Shown here piece by piece: positions 49,735 to 56,160 of a DNA stretch of 64,000 nucleotides. The stretch spans positions 62,001 through 126,000 of the forward strand of contig NZ_JAASAF010000011.1 in NCBI RefSeq assembly GCF_012726195.1, in the 5' to 3' direction. The notes under the pieces were generated by a model. That model was not told the DNA's origin. It searched no databases and worked only from the letters and a program-made list of their open reading frames with translations. The DNA is from Rhodococcus sp. HNM0563 (GTDB taxonomy: Bacteria > Actinomycetota > Actinomycetes > Mycobacteriales > Mycobacteriaceae). The translations under genes were made by a program, and so were the position numbers. Every line of letters begins with the position of its first letter. Position 1 is the stretch's first letter.

Positions 49735-50055
49735 ATGCCCCAGCGCGACAGCATCGTGGTCCTTACCGAGAGCGAGGCCGCTGTGGTCACGGCCGCGACC
49801 AACAACGACCACATCAAGGAGGCGATCAAGGCGCTGACTGCTCGGCTCACCGAGAACAGCACGGCAATGAAGTCGACGCGGTCGGGGCCGAAGACCTCCG
49901 AGGAGTTCGAGAAGGCGCGGGACGCGGCACAGGAGAACCTCCAGCTGCTGGAGGTGTTGCCCGAGAGCGAGGGGAAGGCGGCGCTGGTCAACGAGTTGAA
50001 GCAGGCCGCTGTCCTCTTCGGCGAGGGGCTGGCCATGCACGGGCAGGGACACTGA
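49735..50055 (+). CDS. hypothetical coiled-coil-like protein, 106 aa
   Basis: Highly helical and charged (DHIKEAIKALTARLTENSTA, EEFEKARDAAQENLQLLEVL). The ATG has GGAG at a good distance. It lies 3 bp before the next gene, so an operon is likely. No family is recognised. Confidence 0.65.
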   Translation: MPQRDSIVVLTESEAAVVTAATNNDHIKEAIKALTARLTENSTAMKSTRSGPKTSEEFEKARDAAQENLQLLEVLPESEGKAALVNELKQAAVLFGEGLAMHGQGH

Positions 50056-50058
50056 CCC

Positions 50059-50499
50059 ATGACCGCAACGATGGATGCTGCGGCGGATCAAGGGCTCGCG
50101 ACGAAGGCTGCCCGCATCCATGCGATGCGTGCGCGGCTGTCGTGTCTCGATCCCGACCAGTCCCGGCTGTTCGCAGAGACTGCAGCAGCGGCTTTGGACA
50201 CCCAGAGCAACGCGTTGGACGAGCTCACGGAGGCGATCGAAAGCCGCGGTGTCGCGATCGGCTTCTATCGGGAGTCGCGCCCACGCGCGTTCCTGGCGCA
50301 TGAGGCCGTGTGTCGAGACGCCCGGCTTCCTGGGGTTTTTCCGTACGGCGCGGAGGCGGCCGCGGTGAGCGCGTCCGCGGCGATCCTCTACGAGAACGAG
50401 GCATTGGTTGCCGGCCAAGGAGTGCGATCGGCTCTGCTGGCTCCCGTGGTGGCCATCCTCGGTCCGGAGCGGTTCTGGACATCGCACGAGGCAGGCTGA
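50059..50499 (+). CDS. hypothetical helical protein, 146 aa
   Basis: Alanine-rich helical protein (AETAAAALDTQSNALDELTE, AEAAAVSASAAILYENEALV). Starts 3 bp after the preceding stop and probably depends on coupled translation, as no independent ribosome site is present. Function unknown. Confidence 0.62.
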   Translation: MTATMDAAADQGLATKAARIHAMRARLSCLDPDQSRLFAETAAAALDTQSNALDELTEAIESRGVAIGFYRESRPRAFLAHEAVCRDARLPGVFPYGAEAAAVSASAAILYENEALVAGQGVRSALLAPVVAILGPERFWTSHEAG

Positions 50500-50897
50500 C
50501 CGCTCGGTCGAGGCGATACGCCGGTGTATCCACAGACGATGTGGGTGCGCCGGCGTATTGCGTTGTGCGGCAGCTTGATAACCAGACAGGCCTTGGATGC
50601 CGGGCTGTAGGGCCGGCGCCTCGGTCGGCGCGAGGTCATCAGAGGGGTGGCAATTGGCAAGTCCGCAGGGGCCGGGAGGCCGTGTGAGCCGGCTTCGCTG
50701 AAGGCGGTGAGACACCGGGCTGGTGCCGTCAGTCAGTCCGTGGATGGCACGACGAGTACCCCGTTCGGATCGTGCTCATCGAACGGGGTGGCGACTGCTG
50801 CAGTGCGAAGGAACGAGACCCGCTCAGAATCGGAGCGGGTGATGGCCTCGGACACGCGGGCTCTCGAGACAGAGGTCGGGGCGCGTGGTCAGCGTGA
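50500..50897 (+). other. intergenic region with two hairpins
   Basis: About 400 bp between convergent genes. Hairpins: CCCCGTTCG/CGAACGGGG (50759-50788) and ACCCGCTC/GAGCGGGT (50818-50840), likely terminators for the plus-strand and minus-strand units. No gene is convincing. Confidence 0.5.
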
Positions 50898-52073
50898 TCA
50901 GCGGTGGGGCAGAGGCCATGACGATGGCCCACCGCAGAATCCGGATGTGCTGACTGGATCCGGTTGTGTTCGTGGAGGATCGACTCCGCTGGTGGCGCCG
51001 GGACTCCTCGACAACCCCACCGTGCAAAGCCGAGTTCGGAGCGAGGACCCGGTCGAAGTAAGCGCGCGCTTCGATCGGGAGTGCACGCTCGCGGACTTAC
51101 TGGGGGTGAGCGGAGAGGTGGTCCTGTCCGTCGGCGACGTCCGACGGGTGGGGTGCGACGAACCCGAGGAGATCCCGTGCGCGTCGTGCGATGAATCCGT
51201 GAGGGGCGAAGATGCCTTCTGCTGAACGATTTTCGCGATGTCGACCTTGCCGGCGCGGAATCGGCGGGGGATCCGGCTGACGAGTCGGCCCAGCAGCATC
51301 CGGGGCGTACGGGAAGGGGTGGCCGCGGTAACAGCGTCGGTCGGCGCGACCTGCTCGACGGCGTCGAAGACGGTCAGATCGTCGAAGGACAGTTGACCGT
51401 TGTCAACAGCGCGGTCCTCGGACTCAGTCTCGGTGTCGTGCTCGAGGACCAGGGTCTCGAGTTCGATGACAGTCTCGTCGAACGTCTTGGGTCGTCGAGG
51501 CTTCGTTTCGAATGCGTCGCGGACGCCGAGGTTGAGCGCGAGCTTGTGCACGTTGCGGTAGTGCATGCGGAGGATCTTGCCGAGGAAGTTCATCGACTTC
51601 CCCTGCTTGGCGCCGCGAAGGACGATCGCCTCGCTCTCTGCGACGCTGAATTCATGCTCGCGGAGCAGGCCGGGGTCGTGGAAGGCGAGCTCGACGACAT
51701 TCTCGTCCGGCCTGTCCAGGTCAGTGCTGTTGGCGTCAGCGCCATCTGGGCGCTTGGCGGCGTCGGGGATCCATCCGAGAGCGGTGTCGTCGGGGTGGAT
51801 GTCGGCGTCGGGGTGGATGTCGGCGTCGGGGTGTCCGTCGTAGTCCCATGCCACTCCGGCACGGACGACTGCGCACGGGCCGATGCCATCGAGGATTTCG
51901 ATTCGAGTTCGGTTTCGGCATGCCTGCACGAGGGGGCAGCGCGCGCAAACCTTAACTGCGCGTTCGCGATCCGACGTTTCGTCAGACTCGAACACGTCGA
52001 GGAGGGCGTCGCAAAGACGACGGTCAGCAGAATCGACGACACCAATGGGGTCGCCGAGCGCAGCTGTGCTCAT
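50898..52073 (-). CDS. atypical WhiB-like protein with long C-terminal extension
   Basis: 391 aa. The N-terminus has a WhiB-like cysteine pattern: Cys21, then C43ARC46PLVQAC52, with GVAW where WhiB has G(V/I)WGG. WhiB proteins (about 80-130 aa) hold a 4Fe-4S cluster and regulate transcription with sigma-A. Here a repeat HPDADI and an HTH-like segment (ESEAIVLRGAKQGKSMNFLG) follow. From about residue 290 the sequence turns Ser/Thr/Arg-rich. A 2-nt change near 51180-51190 would instead give DLLGFVAPHPSDVADGQDHL and a stop about 280 bp earlier than the present one, so the annotated tail may be out of frame. Confidence 0.6.
   Translation of the reverse strand: MSTAALGDPIGVVDSADRRLCDALLDVFESDETSDRERAVKVCARCPLVQACRNRTRIEILDGIGPCAVVRAGVAWDYDGHPDADIHPDADIHPDDTALGWIPDAAKRPDGADANSTDLDRPDENVVELAFHDPGLLREHEFSVAESEAIVLRGAKQGKSMNFLGKILRMHYRNVHKLALNLGVRDAFETKPRRPKTFDETVIELETLVLEHDTETESEDRAVDNGQLSFDDLTVFDAVEQVAPTDAVTAATPSRTPRMLLGRLVSRIPRRFRAGKVDIAKIVQQKASSPLTDSSHDAHGISSGSSHPTRRTSPTDRTTSPLTPSKSASVHSRSKRALTSTGSSLRTRLCTVGLSRSPGATSGVDPPRTQPDPVSTSGFCGGPSSWPLPHR
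51789..51833. repeat. 18-bp tandem repeat, 2.5 copies
   Basis: Unit GTCGGGGTGGATGTCGGC at 51789-51806 and 51807-51824, then a partial copy. In frame it encodes the HPDADI repeat of the WhiB-like protein. Confidence 0.8.
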
Positions 52074-52179
52074 GGGAATGTCCTATGCAAATTGTGTGGC
52101 AGATCCGATGGTGATCACTCTAGCGCACGGCGAGCGAAGTTGTGGGATGCGCTGCGGTTTCGGTTGCCCCGAGTTGCGT

Positions 52180-52210
52180 TGCAACACATGGAGAAGCGAA
52201 ATGTCACCGT
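52180..52210 (+). promoter_or_regulatory. ECF-like promoter, leaderless
   Basis: TGCAACA (52180-52186), 17 bp, TCACCGT (52204-52210); the ATG at 52217 is 6 bp downstream. Confidence 0.55.
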
Positions 52211-52216
52211 TGGTTC

Positions 52217-53521
52217 ATGACTTACCGATTCGCCACCATCGGATGCACGCACGTCGGCTACAGCACCCGCGGCATGCGGATGCACCGCGACACCGGCTGG
52301 AACCTCCGCGTCGTCGACGGCCAACTCGCCTACAACCAGGCCGTCAACCAGATCATCGACGCCGAATGCCAGGGCCTCTGGCACGGCGGAGACGTCACCC
52401 ACTGGTCCCGCCCACTGCCGCGCGACGTCGAATCAGTCCAGCGTCTCGACGACATCGTCTTCGACGCGGGCCTCTGGAACGGCAAGAACAGCGGCAACCA
52501 CTGCGCAGGCTCCGGCGCAGACCTTTCCGCCGTCGCCATGTTCGACCGACCCACGATGAACGCCTTCACCGTCTACCCCGACAGCCGCCGCACGCCGGAA
52601 GACAGCGTCGGCCCTTACCCTGGCCTCTACGAGATCCACCAACCCGACCCCGACCAGGCCATCTACCTGCACGTCATCAGCCACTACGGACTCGACCCGG
52701 ATCTCCGCAACCAGGGCATCGCGATCGAACCGGAACCACTCGACCACGGCATCAATATCCTGTGCTCGCACGGCATCTTCGTTGGAGACGAACGCCTCTA
52801 CAAGGCTGCCGAGCGGCACGGCGCAGACCGCCTCGTCCCGACCGAGTGGGTGACCCGAGGGTTCGACCTCACCCTCCTGTCGGACTTCCACACCCCCGGC
52901 CCGGTCGAGGGCTTCGGAGACCCCGACGGACGTGGCCAGGTCTGGTACACCGGCTCGACGGTCCGACGCGGATTCTCCGACGACGAGTCGCCCCGAGGAT
53001 GGCTGCAAGTCGACCTGCCGGACGCCGCCGCACCCCAGGTGACCCTGCGCGAGATCTGGCAGCGCCCACAGCGCGACTTCGACCCGATCAACGCCACCAC
53101 CATGACGGTCGCGCAGATCAACGACATGGTGCGCGATCGCCTCGCCTCGCAGCGCTGGATCGACGCCGAGTCGGAAGCTCTCACCGGCGACGGCGGATGG
53201 ATCCTGCGTCAGCGCATCGTCGGCGCCACACCACAGCAGCGGCAGGGCATCTACGAGCTCGCGGGGGAGTGGGCCAATGCAGCACGCGATGCCGCGTACT
53301 GGTCCACCACCTTCGAGAACCCGCTGAGCGGAATCTCACTCGCGCAACCCGCCCACGAACAAGTTTCGATCACCGAGCGTGTCGTCGACCTGCAGGTTGC
53401 GCTCGACCACCGCGTCGACCACGGAACCGTCGGCAAGACCCTTCGCGATGCCCCCGAGTCTCTCCGCGACGCCGCACTCACCAAGGCCCGCGCCGCACTT
53501 GGCGCACCCCGCGCGGACTGA
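52217..53521 (+). CDS. SbcD/Mre11-like metallophosphoesterase with altered motifs
   Basis: 434 aa. The calcineurin-like fold is visible: motif I GCTHVGY (Cys10, His12), motif II GGDVTHW (Asp59), motif III GNHCAG (Asn94, His95), His156 in ISHYG, His185 in CSHG and His225 in LLSDFHTPG. The usual motif I Asp is Cys10, and the acidic residue after GNH is Cys96. SbcD/Mre11 enzymes trim DNA ends with an SbcC ATPase; an SbcC-like gene lies 2.6 kb downstream. The C-terminal 170 residues are a helical domain. The mRNA is probably leaderless from its own promoter. Altered metal preference or loss of catalysis is possible. Confidence 0.72.
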   Translation: MTYRFATIGCTHVGYSTRGMRMHRDTGWNLRVVDGQLAYNQAVNQIIDAECQGLWHGGDVTHWSRPLPRDVESVQRLDDIVFDAGLWNGKNSGNHCAGSGADLSAVAMFDRPTMNAFTVYPDSRRTPEDSVGPYPGLYEIHQPDPDQAIYLHVISHYGLDPDLRNQGIAIEPEPLDHGINILCSHGIFVGDERLYKAAERHGADRLVPTEWVTRGFDLTLLSDFHTPGPVEGFGDPDGRGQVWYTGSTVRRGFSDDESPRGWLQVDLPDAAAPQVTLREIWQRPQRDFDPINATTMTVAQINDMVRDRLASQRWIDAESEALTGDGGWILRQRIVGATPQQRQGIYELAGEWANAARDAAYWSTTFENPLSGISLAQPAHEQVSITERVVDLQVALDHRVDHGTVGKTLRDAPESLRDAALTKARAALGAPRAD

Positions 53522-53577
53522 CATTCGGAGAAGCAGGTCCCTACCGTCCCCACCACCAGCCCCACCAGGAGACACGG

Positions 53578-53793
53578 ATGCGCACGATCGACCTGACGGT
53601 CAAAGCCACCATGACCGATGAGCAGTACGCCGACTACGCACGGGACTTCGGCGTGCGCAACGTGCCCATCGACCTCGCTGCCTACCTCGAACACAACCTG
53701 CTGCGGCGCAGCAACCTCGCCCAGGACTACCTGACCGACATCGCGGTCGCCGCGAGCGATGCGCCAGCCCAGAACGCGGAGGCCCGATCATGA
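53578..53793 (+). CDS. small hypothetical protein, 71 aa
   Basis: RTIDLTVKATMTDEQYADYA begins a strand-helix unit; the rest is helical and acidic. The ATG follows AGGAG. Its stop overlaps the WhiB start (ATGA), so it is translationally coupled to the regulator. Family unknown. Confidence 0.62.
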   Translation: MRTIDLTVKATMTDEQYADYARDFGVRNVPIDLAAYLEHNLLRRSNLAQDYLTDIAVAASDAPAQNAEARS

Positions 53794-54104
53794 CGCGCGC
53801 ATTGCCACCTACCGCCCCCCGTCGTGTGGCCGAACTCCTCGCCGACAGGATCGTGGAGGACGACAGCGGCATGGCTTGGAAACTCGAGGGCGTCTGCAAC
53901 CAGACCGACCCGGAGCTGTTCTTCCCGGAGCAACGTGCGTCTACGGCAGTGCCCAAACGGATCTGCGCCAAGTGCCCCGTCCGAGTCCGGTGCCTCAACC
54001 ATGCGCTGGAACACCACGAAGGGTTCGGGATCTGGGGCGGCATGACAACCAATGAGCGAAAGCGCCTGCTCGCAACAACCCGTGAACGGAGAACCGCCGC
54101 ATGA
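53790..54104 (+). CDS. WhiB-family Fe-S transcriptional regulator
   Basis: 104 aa. Cys36, Cys59, Cys62 and Cys68 in the classical pattern (VCNQTDPELFFPE, ICAKCPVRVRC), then GIWGG (80-84) and a basic C-terminus (NERKRLLATTRERR). It should bind a 4Fe-4S cluster and the sigma-A subunit of RNA polymerase, as WhiB proteins do, and respond to redox or NO. Phage- and plasmid-borne WhiB proteins often block host WhiB function. Overlapping starts and stops on both sides put it in a three-gene operon. Confidence 0.88.
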   Translation: MTRALPPTAPRRVAELLADRIVEDDSGMAWKLEGVCNQTDPELFFPEQRASTAVPKRICAKCPVRVRCLNHALEHHEGFGIWGGMTTNERKRLLATTRERRTAA

Positions 54105-54805
54105 CCCCTTCCACGGGACAAGATACGAACGACGTCGTCAACGCACTGAACCGCTGGAGCGCTCACTTCGCGACCGAGCCCCTCGCGTGCCCACGCGATG
54201 GAAGTGCACTCGTCGCAGTTCGCATCGATGGCCCCGCCTGGACCTGCCCCACGTGCACGATGACCCAGGTTGTGACCGAGGAGCAGTTGACCGCCGCGCT
54301 CGACGCGCTTGACCTACCCACACCAACGACCGCCGATCGGCCAATCCCGGGCCGCCGACGCAACGGCCGGCTCGACCTCGGCCTCCCGCGACCCGCACTG
54401 CTCGGATCTGGCGGCAACCTCGACGTCTACGGTCTCACCGTCGCGGTGACCACGACGCTCGTATTCATGGCGCTGATCCTGATCATCGCTCGGCTCATCC
54501 CGCTGCCCGCCGGCGTCTTCCTCGCCGCGTGGACCGCAAGTTGCGCGATCGGCTACCTGGGCTACGCCACGACCCGCAGGGACATCACGACCGGCTACTG
54601 GACGCCGGTGGCGGTCACTTCCGTCGAGCCCGGAATGTGGATCGCACCTCATACCAGGGTTCGGAGCGTCGCCCAGGTCCGGCAGGTGACCGCAGCGCAG
54701 CTCACCGGTGTCGTCACGATCACCTGCATCGACGGCACCACCTACAGTCGCCCACGCGGCGCCGTCGTCGCTCAGCTCCATCCGGATCACACACCGTCAG
54801 TCTGA
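54101..54805 (+). CDS. zinc-ribbon membrane protein, 234 aa
   Basis: A zinc ribbon lies at the N-terminus (CPRDG at about 30, CPTC at about 49). Two hydrophobic spans follow (VAVTTTLVFMALILIIARL, AGVFLAAWTASCAIGYLGYA), then a C-terminal beta-rich domain (VTITCIDGTTYSRPRGAVVA). ATG overlaps the WhiB stop. The topology suggests both soluble domains are cytoplasmic. Function unknown. Confidence 0.66.
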   Translation: MTPSTGQDTNDVVNALNRWSAHFATEPLACPRDGSALVAVRIDGPAWTCPTCTMTQVVTEEQLTAALDALDLPTPTTADRPIPGRRRNGRLDLGLPRPALLGSGGNLDVYGLTVAVTTTLVFMALILIIARLIPLPAGVFLAAWTASCAIGYLGYATTRRDITTGYWTPVAVTSVEPGMWIAPHTRVRSVAQVRQVTAAQLTGVVTITCIDGTTYSRPRGAVVAQLHPDHTPSV

Positions 54806-54814
54806 CCTGCGAGC

Positions 54815-54846
54815 TGAAACAACCCACTGACTCGATTCCTACCTTC
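54815..54846 (+). promoter_or_regulatory. ECF-like promoter
   Basis: TGAAACA (54815-54821), 18 bp, TACCTTC (54840-54846); 37 bp before the ATG at 54884. Confidence 0.55.
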
Positions 54847-54883
54847 TCTGCGGACAGTTGAGATGGAAAGGACGGCAACGGAA

Positions 54884-55039
54884 ATGGCTCACTACAAGGT
54901 TTCCTGGGAGATCGACATCGAAGATGTGGACACACCGCGGGAGGCAGCGCAGCTCGCCCGCGCAATCATGCTCGACCCCAGCAGCGAGGCCGTCACCTTC
55001 AGCGTCGCCGGTGAACTCATCGACCTGGGTGAGGAGTAA
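54884..55039 (+). CDS. small protein, 51 aa
   Basis: MAHYKVSWEIDIEDVDTPRE opens a strand followed by a helix with AAQLARAIMLDPSS, then AVTFSVAGELIDL. The ATG has GGAAAGGACGG upstream and sits 37 bp after a promoter copy. It is 3 bp from the next gene. It resembles short phage proteins of unknown role. Confidence 0.65.
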   Translation: MAHYKVSWEIDIEDVDTPREAAQLARAIMLDPSSEAVTFSVAGELIDLGEE

Positions 55040-55042
55040 CCG

Positions 55043-55288
55043 ATGGGCGTGAAGGTCGAGGTGTTCGACGCCGAGGCAACCTCGGTCGAGGTCGTCGGTC
55101 CCGGCGAGGAACTTCCCTACGGGGACCTCATGACCGGCCAGCCGGCAGTCCAGCCGCCCGGGAAGTTCACACTGCTGATCAGCGGAGATGAGTGCACGGC
55201 GATCGACGGCACTCGCACGCAGCTACGCGATCTGCTCCGCCGGATGAAGTCAGCATTGGACGACCCGGCGCTGACGGACGAGATCTGA
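55043..55288 (+). CDS. hypothetical protein, 81 aa
   Basis: Strand-rich N-terminus (KVEVFDAEATSVEVVGPGEE) and a helical end (GTRTQLRDLLRRMKSALDD). The ATG follows GGAG within the end of the preceding gene, so the two form an operon. A strong hairpin follows. Function unknown. Confidence 0.65.
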   Translation: MGVKVEVFDAEATSVEVVGPGEELPYGDLMTGQPAVQPPGKFTLLISGDECTAIDGTRTQLRDLLRRMKSALDDPALTDEI

Positions 55289-55290
55289 CC

Positions 55291-55330
55291 CCACCGCTGG
55301 CCATCCGATCATCTCGGTGGCCGGCGGTGG
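55291..55330. terminator. hairpin terminator between convergent genes
   Basis: CCACCGCTGGCCA pairs with TGGCCGGCGGTGG (one mismatch) across a 14-nt loop. Confidence 0.7.
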
Positions 55331-55387
55331 CATCACGTCCCGAAGAGGATGCCGGGGCCGAAAGCGTCGTCGCCGAGATCCCCGCGT

Positions 55388-55993
55388 CTACCACAGCGAG
55401 AGGGGTCGCCCGGCGTCCTCGGCGGCGCGGATCCGCGCGTCGATCGCGGCAGCGTCCTCGCCGGCACGCAGGCCCGCGCGCACAGCTTCGGCGATCGCAT
55501 GGCTCCGTCCCGCTGCGCCACGCACATCCGCCAGCGGCGAGTGCAGGTTCCGCCGGCGCCGAACGTACTCGATGCGATTGGTCGCGTTCGTGCCCAGTCG
55601 CATGTGCCCGGGGTTGGTGCACGCGGCGTAGTCGCACTGATGGCAGACCGTGACGTCGTCGGTCGCTGTCCAGCCGAGTCGCGTGATGACACCGTGCGCG
55701 AGCTGGAACGCGAACAGGTGCGCGGGAACAGTGCCTCGGCGTGACGGCCCGGGCAGGCTGGCCGCGCGGTAACTGGCGTGACCAGTGGAGGAGATCGCGC
55801 CGATCCATGGCCAGCACTGGTTTTCACCGCGCCGGTACCGCTTGCTCTCGAAACGGGCGACTATCACCGGATCGGACAACCACCGCCGCCACAGGTCGGC
55901 CGGCACCCGAACAGGTCGGCGGTCACCGAGCAGAGCCAACTGCTCGCCGCGGTCAGGCAGCCCCTCGAGCTCCAACATCAGACCGCTGGCCAC
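55388..55993 (-). CDS. HNH-type homing endonuclease-like protein
   Basis: 201 aa. The C-terminal half has CHQCDYAACTNPGHMRLGTN, then ATNRIEYVRRRR, the zinc-binding HNH pattern of phage homing endonucleases (C-x2-C, CxNPxH, LGT, N). An upstream CWPWIGAISSTGHASYR matches the N-terminal DNA-contact region. Such enzymes nick or cut DNA and often spread themselves. GTG 55993 has GGAGG 5 bp upstream; TTG 56005 is an alternative. It is antisense to the surrounding operons, as expected of a mobile insert. Confidence 0.78.
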   Translation of the reverse strand: MASGLMLELEGLPDRGEQLALLGDRRPVRVPADLWRRWLSDPVIVARFESKRYRRGENQCWPWIGAISSTGHASYRAASLPGPSRRGTVPAHLFAFQLAHGVITRLGWTATDDVTVCHQCDYAACTNPGHMRLGTNATNRIEYVRRRRNLHSPLADVRGAAGRSHAIAEAVRAGLRAGEDAAAIDARIRAAEDAGRPLSLW

Positions 55994-56088
55994 CGACACC
56001 TCCAAACACCTTCACAGAGCCCACGTGCCCCTGATCGTACGGGCATCGCCGCAGGTCGGCGAGACATATCCGGCCCCGCTGTCACGAC

Positions 56089-56120
56089 TGAAACACCCAC
56101 CTCGACCCGTTCGTAGCGTC
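56089..56120 (+). promoter_or_regulatory. ECF-like promoter
   Basis: TGAAACA (56089-56095), 18 bp, TAGCGTC (56114-56120) within CGTTCGTAGCGTC; 40 bp before the ATG at 56161. Confidence 0.75.
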
Positions 56121-56160
56121 ACAGGCATCGACAGGCACCACCACGAAAAGGACCGGGATC

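Noticed and set aside
50647-51225. Plus-strand 192-aa frame opposite the WhiB-like gene tail
   Set aside because: Its composition is uncertain and it lacks a ribosome site and promoter; the minus-strand WhiB-like gene has motif support.
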